A stretch of DNA of 64,000 nt from Polydrusus tereticollis (Eukaryota; Arthropoda; Insecta; Coleoptera; Curculionidae), in the NCBI GenBank assembly GCA_963920685.1, contig OY987326.1, positions 188,249,696-188,313,695 on the forward strand, in the 5' to 3' direction. The position numbers and the translations under genes are program-made. Positions 44,751 to 54,881 of this stretch are shown here, one piece after another. The notes below the pieces were generated by a model, which ran no database searches, had not been told where the DNA came from, and was given only the letters and a program-made list of their open reading frames with translations. The stretch's first letter is position 1, and each line of letters begins with the position of its first letter.

Positions 44751-46699
44751 TTGATTATCATTGGAATGTTAATGTTATATTTTGTTAAGTCATCCTGGAA
44801 GGTAAGTATGTATTTATTGCCCGATTCCGTTTCAGGTAAAGGACCGACTACGTCAAGAAAACACCTTTCAAAAGGTTTAGATGCGGTAGTAGTTATTACC
44901 ATTGGCATTTTAGTTTTTCGCGATAATTTATTTTTTTGACAAAATTTGCATTTTTTTATAAACCTTTTTACGTCTTTTTTCATACCTCTCCAGTTGTATA
45001 ATTGTGCGAGTTTTTTATATGTACGAGATACTCCTTGGTGACCTGCTAACGGAGAATTATGGTATTCTTCTAGAATAGTGGTTTTATTTGACTCGGTAGG
45101 GTTTATTAAATTATTATTGTATATTGTTATTTCGACATCTATATTTGCGAAAAGGTATCTAAGCATTGGGTAGATTATTTCCCATTTGATTAACGGATTA
45201 TAGTGGTGTTTAATTATTGAAAGTTTAGTTTTAGTGTTACTTACAATATTTCTGAGGTCAATTAAGCAGGACCAGATGTTTTCATAATTAGCGTCACTAA
45301 AAGTATTTTCATTATCGATTAGCAAAAACATATTGAGTTCCTGATAATGGAGAGCAGACGGGATATTAAGTTCGGTATTTTTATTAAAGCATTCAAAAAA
45401 AATTTTTACTTGTTGGTTATTTTCTAAGACTTTAAATTTTTCTTTGTCAAAATTTTTGGGTAAAAATAATACTATTGGGTCTGTTTCATTGGTTTGAAAA
45501 TATGTCGTATTTTTTTCTTTTATTTTAGAGTTTAAAACAATATGATTTTTAAGATAACTTTGAAATTCGGTATAATCCGTAATTAGGTTTCTGTTAACAA
45601 TATTAATTGTTCTACTTAATGCGTCGGCGTTTGTATTTTTCTTTCCGGCCTTATAAATTACTTCATAGTTATATTCTTCTAATTTTAATCTAAAACGTGT
45701 AAGTCGCGAGCCTGGGTCTTTTATGTTAAAAACATAAAGTAACGGTTTGTGATCTGTGACTATTTTAAATTTAGTGCCGAATACATATGGCCGAAAATGC
45801 TTTACTGCCCAGACTATTGCTGCTAACTCCTTTTCAGTGGTCGAGTAATTTTGTTCAGCCGCATTTAATGTTCTACTGGCGAATGCTATTGGTCGATCAC
45901 TGTTAATTTTACCCTGGGACAAAATGGCGCCTATTGCATAATTACTAGCGTCTGTAGTAATTATGAATTCTTTAGAAAAATCGGGGTATTGAAGTACAGG
46001 TGGCGAGATTATACTTTGTTTGAGTGTTTGAAATGAAATACTGCATTCGTTATCCCATATAAATTTTTCATCTTTTTTTAATAGTTTGGTAAGAGGTTTA
46101 GCGATTTTTGCGAAATCTTGAATAAATTTCCTATAGTAGCCAACTAAACCTAAAAATGATTTTATATCTTTTGAATTTTTGGGTTGAGGAAATTTTGAGA
46201 CGCATTCTACTTTTGCAGGATCGGGTTTAATGCCGTCCTCTGTGATAATATGTCCTAAATATAAACATTCTTTACGTAAAAATGAGCATTTTGATGGTTG
46301 AATTTTTAAGTTATGTTGCCTAAATCTTTGAAATATTTCGGTTAATCTCTGGTTATGTTCTGTTAAATTATTGGCATAAATTACTACATCGTCTAAATAA
46401 ATGAAACATTTTAAACCATTAAGACCGCTTAAAACCGCATTCATTAATCGTTGAAAGGTTGCAGGAGCCCCCTTTAATCCGAATGGCATTCGATTGTATA
46501 CGTAATGTCCGGTTGAAGTGCTAAATGCAGTTTTTAATTTATCTTTTTCATCCATTGGTACTTGGTGAAAACCATTAGCCAAGTCTAGGGTAGTAAAATA
46601 ATTAGCTTTTCCGAGTTGATCAAGAATATCTGTAATGTTAGGGAGGGGAAACGCATCTGTACCTATCGTAATATCGTTGATTTTCTGAAATCTACACAT
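44735..46699 (-). pseudogene. pol: Pol of the Gypsy element, RT-RNase H-integrase N-terminal part
   Basis: A 654-codon frame. Reverse transcriptase has FTTLDLANGFHQVPM and the catalytic YLDD (in CFIYLDDVVIY). RNase H follows (FIITTDASNYAIGAILSQG, then TDHKPL and a NADALSR end). After a linker comes the integrase zinc region (H...H...C-x-x-C: GHQGVSRTYKKL, then CKFCQKNK) and the first catalytic aspartate (FLDVVGPLPETESG). The frame is lost near 44750 within the integrase core and does not connect to the protease part near 46680. All enzymatic motifs are conserved, so the breaks are recent or technical. Confidence 0.9.
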
Positions 46700-47877
46700 A
46701 CGCGATATTTTGGTTCGCCCGACGGATCGGTTTTTTTAGGTACAACTAATAGAGGACTATTCCATGGGCTACAAGAAGGTGAAATTATATCATCTTTTAA
46801 CATTTGATCGGTCTGATTTTTTATTACTTCGCGATGTTTAAATGGTAATCTATAAGGTCTAATGTTAATTGGTCCTTTGGCGGAATCTGTTTGTATATTG
46901 TGTTTAACTGTGTTTGTGTGAGAGAGTTTATCACCTTCTAAATAAAAAATGTCGCTAAACTGACTACAAGTTTCCAATAATGAGGTAGTTTCTTCAGTAT
47001 TTAAGCCTTCAAGATTAATAGCGTTTCTTAATTTATTTAAACGTTCGATATGATTAATATTATTTGTTTCGATAACATTATAATCATTAGAAATAAATGG
47101 TTCAATATTAACTCTTGGCATTGCTATTGTTAAAGTTTCGTCCGAAATATTTAGAATACTGACAAAACATTTATGGTTTTTCACTTTTGTTAAAGTAGAC
47201 CCTAAATAAAGTTTATCAGAAATTTGTTTTAATTCTACTATTCCCTCAGTATTTGAAATATTTGCTAATGCAGGAATTATTGTTTCGCATCGCGCAGGAA
47301 TAAAAATTTTACACGGTTCGGATGGTAAAATTTTAAAATAATTACCATTAAAGAACAACGTTTCTTTTTCATAATCGATTTTGGCTCTATATTTTTGCAA
47401 AAAGTCACGCCCTAAAAGACCGTCGTTTTTGATTGGTAAATTATCCGAAACAATGTGAAATGAATGTGTTACGGTTTTATTGTTTTCTAATTTGATTAAA
47501 ATACAACAGGTACCTAAGGTGTACATTGGTTGTTCGCTAATACCTTTTAATTCTACGATTATTTCTTTATTTATAATGGAGTGGTCCTTTAATTTACCTG
47601 CTTTTAAAAGAGAGACATCGGCACCCGTATCTAATAAAAGTTGCACTGTAGAATTATTTGTATCAGAAGTATTTATTTCAATTATATCTAGTTGTTTATG
47701 GTTTTCGGAAAGTAAAATTGTTTTGCACGAAATATTTGATTTTATGTTATTATTCAAAATATTTTTATTAGGCGTATCTGGAGAATAAAATGTATTATTA
47801 TTATTTTTTGAACAGCTATTATAAGAAACCATTGTCGGCTGTTCGCGGCTATGGTTTACAATTCGTTTCCCGAACAA
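46663..47877 (-). pseudogene. pol: Pol of the Gypsy element, protease and start of RT
   Basis: A 404-codon frame overlapping the end of gag by about 20 bases in the -1 frame. The aspartic protease motif LLLDTGADVSLL is at residues 80-91, with the second protease block GLLGRDFLQKYRAKID. It is followed by the tether and the start of RT (RPYRLPFKHREVI, then WNSPLLVVPKK and YRVCVDFRK). The frame ends shortly after this last motif, where the next pol segment begins in another frame. The methionine at 47877 is inside the gag overlap; expression is more likely by -1 frameshifting. Confidence 0.9.
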
Positions 47878-49067
47878 TTTTCGCGAGGCGCGCTAGTTAG
47901 TGTGGTAGAATTGACGGGATTGTTTTGGGTTGACATTTGTGCTTGAACAGTTTGTACTTGTGGAATAAAAGATTCACTAGAATTTTGTTGATTGGGGTGA
48001 TATTGATGTGAATGATTTTGTTCGTTAAAAGTTCTTTGTTGCATGGGGTATTTTTGATAATTGGCGTTCTCAAAAGAAAAATTTTGTTGATTAGAAAATC
48101 GATGCCTGTGGTCATTATGATTATTAGAACTACGATTATTATAATTTTGTTGATTATTATAATTGCGAGGATAATTGCTATTATTATTTGGAATTGAACG
48201 ACTCATATTATTATTTGGCGTATAAGAATTATTTTCCCTAAAATAATCACGGCGGTTGTTATGTATTCCAGAATTACTAAATTTTCTTTGTTGTGAATAG
48301 AAATTTTGATGATTATTATTTGAATTAAAATTACTATTATTTTGATTATTTTCGAAGCGGTAAAGTTGTCTACACTGTGATGTAAAATGATTATTTTTGT
48401 GACAAAACATACACGAGCTTTGACTTTGGGGGGTCATAACATTTTGATTTCTACTTGGGCGATTTTGTGTGACATTAATATTTCTAAAATTTTGACTAGT
48501 TTTATATTTATCATTTTGCTCAAGTTCGAGTTCTATTGCCACTGAGATTGCCCTATCTAAATCGACGGTGTTTTCTGCTATTATTCGCATCTGCACTTTT
48601 TCGTCATGTAAACCCTTTCTAAAATTGCTTACTAACACAGACTGTAAACTATTTATAAGCACTTTAGCTTCATTTAAGTTATGATTTAAATTACAAGTTT
48701 CTTTGTACTTATTAAAAAGAGCTTGAATACGCTCTCCGTATTCTTTTATACTTTCCCTATAGTTTTGTTTAATGTTCATTAATAAATTTAAAAAATGTGA
48801 AGGAGGTCTCTTATCTGTAAAATGTTCAAGTAAAAAGTCTTTTATTGTTTCCCAGTTTTCAAATTCGTGATATTGAGTTACTTCTTGTGCTTTCCCTTTT
48901 AATTTCATTGCAAAAATTAACTCAGCTAACTTATTTTTTTCTGTTTCCTTAACAATTTTCATCATAGCGTCACAACTTTTAAGAAAGAAATTTAGTGAAT
49001 TTGTATCGCCATGCCCATCAAAAGAGTCTATTTGGTTTAAAACGTCAAATGCATTTTTATCACTCAT
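47856..49067 (-). CDS. gag: Gag of the Gypsy element
   Basis: An intact 403-codon frame beginning MSDKNAFDVLNQIDSFDGHG. The N-terminal half is helical and capsid-like, with an FLKSCDAMM segment and a YRESIKEYGERIQALFNKY block as in Gypsy capsids. One CCHC zinc knuckle lies at residues 219-232 (CMFCHKNNHFTSQC). The C-terminal 160 residues are very rich in asparagine, glutamine and serine, a likely disordered RNA-binding tail. Forms the virus-like particle shell and packages element RNA. Confidence 0.93.
   Translation of the reverse strand: MSDKNAFDVLNQIDSFDGHGDTNSLNFFLKSCDAMMKIVKETEKNKLAELIFAMKLKGKAQEVTQYHEFENWETIKDFLLEHFTDKRPPSHFLNLLMNIKQNYRESIKEYGERIQALFNKYKETCNLNHNLNEAKVLINSLQSVLVSNFRKGLHDEKVQMRIIAENTVDLDRAISVAIELELEQNDKYKTSQNFRNINVTQNRPSRNQNVMTPQSQSSCMFCHKNNHFTSQCRQLYRFENNQNNSNFNSNNNHQNFYSQQRKFSNSGIHNNRRDYFRENNSYTPNNNMSRSIPNNNSNYPRNYNNQQNYNNRSSNNHNDHRHRFSNQQNFSFENANYQKYPMQQRTFNEQNHSHQYHPNQQNSSESFIPQVQTVQAQMSTQNNPVNSTTLTSAPRENCSGNEL
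47865..47871 (-). promoter_or_regulatory. Putative -1 ribosomal frameshift heptamer GGGAAAC
   Basis: On the minus strand GGGAAAC is phased as G GGA AAC in the gag frame, six bases before the gag stop (TAA at 47858-47856), and pol lies in the -1 frame. This heptamer is a known slippery sequence in retroviral gag-pro overlaps. I did not identify a clear downstream pseudoknot. Confidence 0.65.
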
Positions 49068-49593
49068 TTTTTTTTTTTTGATTACTTAACTTAATGTAAT
49101 AATAATAAATTGATAATTTGTCAGTATAATTTTAGTTGATTTGATAATTTTTTATAATAATAATTTGTTATTTGCAGTATCACAAAAGAAAAATATATTT
49201 TTATGTTGAAATCAAATACCTATCCTTAACCTAACACTAAAAAAGGTTACAAAGAAAATAGCGTCACACAGAAAACAAAGAAGGGACTTACTTGTTCATC
49301 CTGCACTACGTCTCCGATTTTCCAAGGCCTTGGCTAACCTGGATTCGTACTCCGCGTCGGGAATCTGCAGATGGTTGTGAACTAAGGTCGACTTCCGGCT
49401 GTAAAAGTCTGCTGCGTCTTGGCGCTCCTTCAAACTAATTCAGTTGATTTCTGTTTCCTTGGGGTCTTTGCTGCGTCTTGGCGCACCTTCAAATTGCCTC
49501 TGGACTTTCTTGCTTCCTTCTCTGAGACTTCTTGGATATTTGCTGCGTCTTGGCGCTCCTTCAAAAATCCGAAAAGTTTTCCGCTGCCACCAA
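49068..49593 (-). other. Gypsy leader with triple 24-bp repeat and primer-binding region
   Basis: The 526-bp untranslated leader between 5' LTR and gag. GCTGCGTCTTGGCGCTCCTT occurs at 49411, 49470 (one base different) and 49542. Directly after the 5' LTR the minus strand reads TTGGTGGCAGCGGAA. Its TGG start fits a tRNA primer-binding site, but I cannot assign the tRNA. Confidence 0.7.
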
Positions 49594-50272
49594 TGTTGTG
49601 GATCTAGCCACGAGCGTTGTGACTAAATTCACAAGAACCTTAAGTTTTAAACTAAGAAATAAAACTAACTCTTTTATACGAAGAAAAAGAAAACACTTTC
49701 GTTTATTTGTAAGAAATACGATTTTAAAATATTTTGGGAGCACAAGTTGTTCTTACAAATGTTCAGAAGTAACCTGCCTTCTCAAATTTCTAAGAGCTAA
49801 CCTAAGGACTAATTTGGGCGTGCCTTTGAAAATGGGCGGTCTTAAATCAACTCAAAGCAAATCAAATAAAGCTTTCTTGTTATTTAGCAAGAATATGTTT
49901 TTAACAAAGAGTGATAAAGCCCATTTGCAAAGTTTACAATGTGATACAATAAACTAATTTAATAAAATGAGTAATTTCTCTAAAATGGAAAGTTTTGTTA
50001 TGGTTAAATATTTCGATACCTGGCGTCTATCATAGAAATTAGTCTGTTCTGTTTGAAAAGGTTTTTAAATAAACAGTAATTAAAATTTAGAAGAAATAAT
50101 AATAAACTTACAATAGAAGGGTCTGTCGCCGTTTTACTATCGTCTGGTATAATATCTAAGATAATTAGGTATCTATAAAAATAAGGTTGAATGACGTATT
50201 CTTACTAAAAATAAAGTATCGTACCTATACATATAAACTTATATACACATGTGGAAACATAGGGTTACAACA
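49594..50272 (-). repeat. 5' LTR of the Gypsy element
   Basis: 679 bp, TGTTGTGGATCTAGCC on the plus strand to GGGTTACAACA. Should hold the promoter and polyadenylation signals. No difference from 41034-41712 seen. Confidence 0.95.
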
Positions 50273-51084
50273 ATACTTTTGCATTTAAAAATTAAATTTG
50301 AAGTTCTCTAAAGACGCATTTGTCATTGTAGACCAACGATTGTTCATTTATGGTTCGTAATAAGTAAAAATAATAGTATCAAATCTTAATTGTAACAAAT
50401 GTATTGTATTCGCAATTGACATTTATTGGCACAGACCCTAATCCATAGAATGTTTGCAACTGACAATTCTTAAAATTGTTTTAAAAAAGTTTTGTTTCGC
50501 AACTATTTCTAATTCGATTCTAAAAAGGTAATAGTATTTTAGATTGTAACTTTCAAATTACTGTATGAAATGGTGCAGGGCGTCCAAAATAGAATTTGTG
50601 GTGTACTAAATATTCTGGATCCCTGTATACTGCGTGACCCACTCTCGACGCAAGATTCCATAACATCTAAACTAATTAATTTTTAAATATTTTTTTTTTT
50701 AAATAGAGTTACAGGGAGGCATTAGGTCTATAATTTAAAATTATTTGGAATTAGGCAGGGTGCTCCAAATAGTTTTGGTTTGGCAAATATACTTTTTTTT
50801 AAAGGGAAATATTGTTAATTATGACTTTTTGGACTTCCTAATCAATTCTAAGAAAAGTTTGTATTGCGTATTATATCTCTAAATTAAATACTTTTTTTCA
50901 AAAACTTGATGTTTTGCAGCACTTAAAGAACATGTGTTGATAGTACCGACCGACAGAAATAAATTAAATTTGGGGGAAAGAATTGTTCCGTAGCGACTAA
51001 AGCGTAGTTTAAAAACAAATATACTTATCGGATCCTTTTAAACTAAATTTAATTTTTAAACTAAAAATAGAGGAAAGTCGCCTA
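50273..51084. other. No gene; carries a diverged repeat inverted relative to 60265-60386
   Basis: About 50629-50800 reads TAACATCTAAACTA, GGCATTAGGTCTATAATTT and GGGTGCTCCAAATAGTTTTG. The complement of 60265-60386 reads TAGCATCTAAACTA, GGCATTAGGTCTACAATTT and GTGCCCCAAATACTTTGG. The ends (GCAGGGTGC; CAGGGTGGCCC) look like mariner termini. The remaining DNA is AT-rich and unassigned. Confidence 0.5.
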
Positions 51085-52722
51085 TTATGGGGTAAGGTGA
51101 AGTGGGGTAGGTGTGTAAGCGGGGCAAGTGTGTAAGCGGGGCAAGTGTGTAGGCAAATAATATCCGTGCTAATTTCATTCTTAAAACAGCGACATCTATA
51201 GAAAAACAACTCGAATAAGTATTTATAAGTATCTATTATCGAAAACTGCAACCAGATTAATTCAGGCAGCCGCACTCTTAGGTTAAATGTGTAATCGACG
51301 TTTTAGGCAGCAGCTATGGATTGAGTGGTTCACGGAAATCGGCGATTATCCATCTTGGAAAGTTATTTTTTATTGGTATTTTGCGGTATATCGATAGTGA
51401 AGGTAAAGATTTATTAATGTTTATAATTATTTTATTAATATTTTATGCCAAACCATAACATTTTCATTACTAAACACTTTCCCCCTCAGAAAAGCGTGTT
51501 GGGGGAAGTGCGTAGTAAACAGTAAGGGCAAGAGTGTAGTTACTACACACTTGCCTCCACACCGAAATGTGAACAAAAAAACAGTTGTTTTTTTATTTTC
51601 ATACAAAAATGGTGAGAAATAAGATATAACAGAACATCCAATAAAAGAACTGCATATACTGCAGAAACACTGACGAGGGCCTTGGATGAAATTAAAAGAG
51701 ACATTATAACTCAATACGGTCGTGGCTTCAGGAGCAGAAGTCATAACGTCGGATGATGTAATGCTACGCATCTCTTTAAAGAACACTATTAATAAAACAC
51801 CAATATCAAAATCAAAGGAACGTTTCAACAAAATTCTCGATGAAAAATCTGTAAACGAAGAGCAAATTATTTTTAACGGCCGTGACGATGATGTCGAGGA
51901 AGAGATAAGGGGAGCAGAAGCCCTGGATGCTTGTATGTCTGAAATTAATAAACCACTAGATGATCTAATATCGGATGATTGGGTGTTGGTATGCCTATAG
52001 CAGGGAAGAAATCTAATAAATACTATGTTGGACAAATTATCACCGTTAATAAGAAAGACGATTTGTTAGACATAAAATTTACAAAAAAAATACCTACATT
52101 AGATCCCTTTTCTTTATCAAAATTTTCTTGGAAAGATCCCGAAGAAGTTGCTCCTGTTAGCAAAAGTGATGTGCTCTACTCTCTTCCAAAGCCAACATTG
52201 ACTGGAAGGCGAGGATTGCTAAAATTTGATGTGGATTTCTCGGCTTATAATATACAATAACCCATATTTTTGCTTAATATATTTAATATTAAGGACACAT
52301 TTTTCTGTTAAAATGCATTTATGAAAAGTTTTGAATGTGCGGTTTCATTTTGATAAACCATTTTTTTATGGAAATTCTAAGTGTTTAGTTTTTTTTTGAC
52401 CACGTGGCTTTATAAAGCTCACAGTTAGGTGTTACATACTTGCCCCATATTAGTTTAATTGCGTTTCTGTGAAAGATACCTGTCGATTACACTCTTGCCC
52501 TTGGCGTCTGGGGAAGTGTGTAGCATGAAATTGTAATAAAAAAAATTATTCTAAATACTGAATTAATGACTTTTTCTGCTAAATATCTGTTGGAACATAT
52601 TGCCTGAACCCTAAAGAATAAACAATAGACGGCGGAGTGCAATACGTTTTTATAGTCGTCTTTTGCACCATTCGAAGCTAAATTACTGTATTTATATTAC
52701 ACCCTTACCCCACTTCACCTTA
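51085..52722 (+). mobile_element. Pogo-like transposon, internally deleted
   Basis: TGGGGTAAGGTGAAGTGGGG at 51090 is mirrored by CCCCACTTCACCTTACCA at 52698-52716. A 17-bp unit GGGGCAAGTGTGTAAGC is repeated at about 51119-51160, and related CAAGTGTGTA/TACACTTGCC words recur at 51535, 51575, 52440 and 52510. The coding region inside has the N-terminal and C-terminal portions of a pogo-type transposase and lacks the DDE domain. Confidence 0.65.
51611..52260 (+). pseudogene. Pogo-like transposase lacking its catalytic core
   Basis: ATG at 51611 starts MVRN, followed after a one-base frame change by NKRTAYTAETLTRALDEIKR, the pipsqueak-type helix-turn-helix beginning of pogo/Tigger proteins in insects. 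This joins almost directly to the C-terminal tail: an acidic linker (51722-51970), DDWVLV, then in another frame KKSNKYYVGQIITVNK, FSWKDPEEVAPVSKSD and YSLPKPTLTGRRGLLKFDVD, ending AYNIQ. The whole DDE domain (about 300 residues) is missing, so the copy is non-autonomous. Confidence 0.7.
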
Positions 52723-53169
52723 CCATTTTATTTTCTGCAATTTTTTCTTTTATTTATTTTTTTTTTATATTTCATTTCAGCAACATTGGTTCGTTATTAT
52801 GCAAGCAAGATAATACCAGATAAAAAGAAATTTAGAACATTACCATTATTGTAAAAAAAAATAATTTAAAACTACTGTGTCTACCCCATATTAGGCTATA
52901 TACCAGGTAGCCTATTATGTCCTGGTATGCCTTATATGGGGTACCTGAAAAAGTTATCGGGTGCAAGTGTTTAGTACAAAAAAAAACAGAAAAATAAAAC
53001 GTACTTAAAACTCTTAAGTTTTATTGATACAAGAAAAAACTATACAAATGTAAACAAGTTATAAAAATCTAAATTTGGTGGAAAGATTTACTTAAACAAA
53101 TATCTTAATAGAAACTTTTAAGAATATATATATACAAAATTAAAAGCTTTTACAGAAGTCGCAAATATA
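52723..53169. other. AT-rich, pogo-family end sequences
   Basis: About 52875-52985 contains TACCCCATATTAGGC, GCCTATTATG and TATGGGGTACCTG, which resemble the left flank of the pogo element (CCTATTATGGGG at 51079). Probably the damaged end of the second pogo-like copy. No ORF. Confidence 0.4.
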
Positions 53170-53895
53170 CTTGTGTCATTTCCCGCACATTTGACATGGG
53201 CCCATTCCAAACATCCTTGACACTGAACCCACTCATCTCCACTTTTATCATCCTTGAACATAAGGTGACAAAACATGCATTCTGATTAAATGTCATCGAA
53301 ATCAGAGTCGTCTGATTCTTGAAAATGCACTTCGATATCTGAATCAGATGATGAGTCCTTTTTAACAGTCTGTTTCTTGGATTTTTTGTTTTATTATCAT
53401 TTTTTGTATTTTTGCCTTTGTTTTATACCGAGTTTTGTTCGCTCAAAACTTTTCTTTTTGACGTTTTAGGAACAATAATTGTTTTCTTTTTGAGAACCTC
53501 TTCCAGTTCACTTTTATAGGGTCTACTAGTAACCACAACGCACTTGCCCCCTCTGCGGCTTATGTTTGGAATAGGCAATACGTTGCAGGGCAAAATCAGT
53601 CTTTTAGTAGGAGTGTTTGGTGGAGTGATGTGGAACATCTCCTGAGAATTACACTTTGAAGTGCTTAGAATGGCATGATCTGCAACTAATTTTGACCTAG
53701 TAGAGAGAGTACTATCCAAAGTATTTGTCGTCGAGGTGCTCGGTATTGAATCATTAGGTATTCCTTGCATTGTTCAAAATTCACTTGATTGCAAAATTTT
53801 GAATATGTGCCTATAATATCGTCAATACGATTTGCTTCAAAATCGCCTATTTCACATTCTAAACCAATAACGAATTTTATGTTCTGTTTCAAAAC
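53170..53895 (-). pseudogene. Pogo-like transposase C-terminus with zinc-finger tail
   Basis: Minus-strand order: IGDFEANRIDDIIGTYSKF, then a Ser/Thr-rich linker (SIPSTSTTNTLDSTLSTRSK), then PTKRLILPCNVLPIPN and RRGGKCVVVTSRPYKSELEE. A degenerate PHD-like zinc finger closes it (53170-53290), with CMFCHLMF and WVQCQGCLEWAHVKCAGN. The Cys/His/Trp spacing is that of the C-terminal finger seen on many insect pogo/jerky transposases. The catalytic domain is absent upstream of 53895, where a LINE fragment starts on the other strand. Confidence 0.65.
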
Positions 53896-53983
53896 CGGCT
53901 TTCCGTATAGATAGCTGTTTCAAAATCGACTAACTCCGGCAGGCACTATCAACAGAGCGCGTTGATAGTGCGATTCTAACTCT

Positions 53984-54700
53984 TTGTGTTTTATTATTAA
54001 TAAGACTAATATACTATCTTTCGGCTTTAGCTTCAGCGATTTTTACGTAAATGATCAACTAGTGGAAAATAAATCCATTATTAAATTTCTAGGACTTTTC
54101 ATGGACACCAAGCTCAAATTTGAAAATCATATTATAGAGCTTAACAAAAAGTTGTCGTCTAGCTGCTTTGCAATTCGGGTGACATCGATAGAGCTCGGGT
54201 GTTCTGTAGCGAGGATGATGTACCACTCTTTGTTTGAGTCTCATCTGAGGTATGGAATCGCGTTCTGGGGCTTCTGTAATCAAAAACTATTTCATTCTGT
54301 ATTTCTTATTCAAAAAAGAGCGCTTAGGTACATGTGTAAAGTTAAATATCGGGATCACTGCAAACCATTATTCATCAAACATGAAATTTTAACAGTAGTT
54401 AGTTTATTCATTTTGGAAACGGTTTGCCTGATACATCGCAAATATCCTAGAGAGGCTATACAGACTAGCTCACAGAATAGCCATAATACCCGTCAGAACC
54501 AAAACATGCTTATCCGGCTCCCGATCCGTAGATTGAGTCTTACCAAGTGCTCTTTCTTTTACGAAAGTAAGAAAATCTTTAGTCACTTGAATTAAGATCT
54601 TTGGAGTATGTTCAATTTCGCAGAACAGTGAAGAGCCGCTTAGTTCGAGCGGCCTATTACAGTTTGGAGGAGTACTACCAGAATAGTTTGTAGGTTTTTG
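53984..54700 (+). pseudogene. CR1-like LINE reverse transcriptase, C-terminal part
   Basis: A 203-codon frame carrying IIKFLGLFMDTKLKFENHII (the thumb-region LGV.D..L.W..H block). Then YHSLFESHLRYGIAFWGFCN and LIQKRALRYMCKVKYRDHCK, which mark the C-terminal region of CR1-type ORF2. IKHEILTVVSLFI and a tail of basic LPIRRLSLTKCSFFYESKK follow. A frame change near 54595 precedes the final ERPIT and EYYQNS-like end. The catalytic FADD part is missing upstream. Confidence 0.75.
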
Positions 54701-54881
54701 TTTTTTTTTTATTTTGTCAGGTTCAAGTTCTTGTGCCGTATTAACTTTATGTCATCATTTATTTTATTTTATTTTACTAGTAATCCTGATATTATTGATA
54801 TGCTTATCCCTTTGACCTTTTGACCTGTTGTGTACATGACTTATATTAGTTTATTTTATTCTTTTTTAGCCTCGATTTTAA

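Larger units (their letters stand above)
41034..50272 (-). mobile_element. Full-length Gypsy-class LTR retrotransposon with env (errantivirus-like)
   Basis: Two 679-bp LTRs, TGTTG...CAACA, flank gag, pol and env on the minus strand. The 4-bp duplication ATAC lies at 41030-41033 and 50273-50276. Order along the element: 5' LTR 49594-50272, leader 49068-49593, gag, pol (broken), env, polypurine tract 41713-41723, 3' LTR 41034-41712. The LTRs looked identical where compared, implying a recent insertion. The gag-PR-RT-RH-IN-env order and the separate env frame match insect errantivirus-type elements. Confidence 0.95.

Noticed and set aside
48012..48197. Short ORFs opposite the asparagine-rich end of gag
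   Set aside because: They are antisense readings of AAT/AAC codons (isoleucine-rich peptides) with no independent support.
51427..52035. 202-codon minus-strand ORF in the pogo-like element
   Set aside because: The plus strand carries recognisable pogo transposase ends across the same DNA; the minus frame has no domain.
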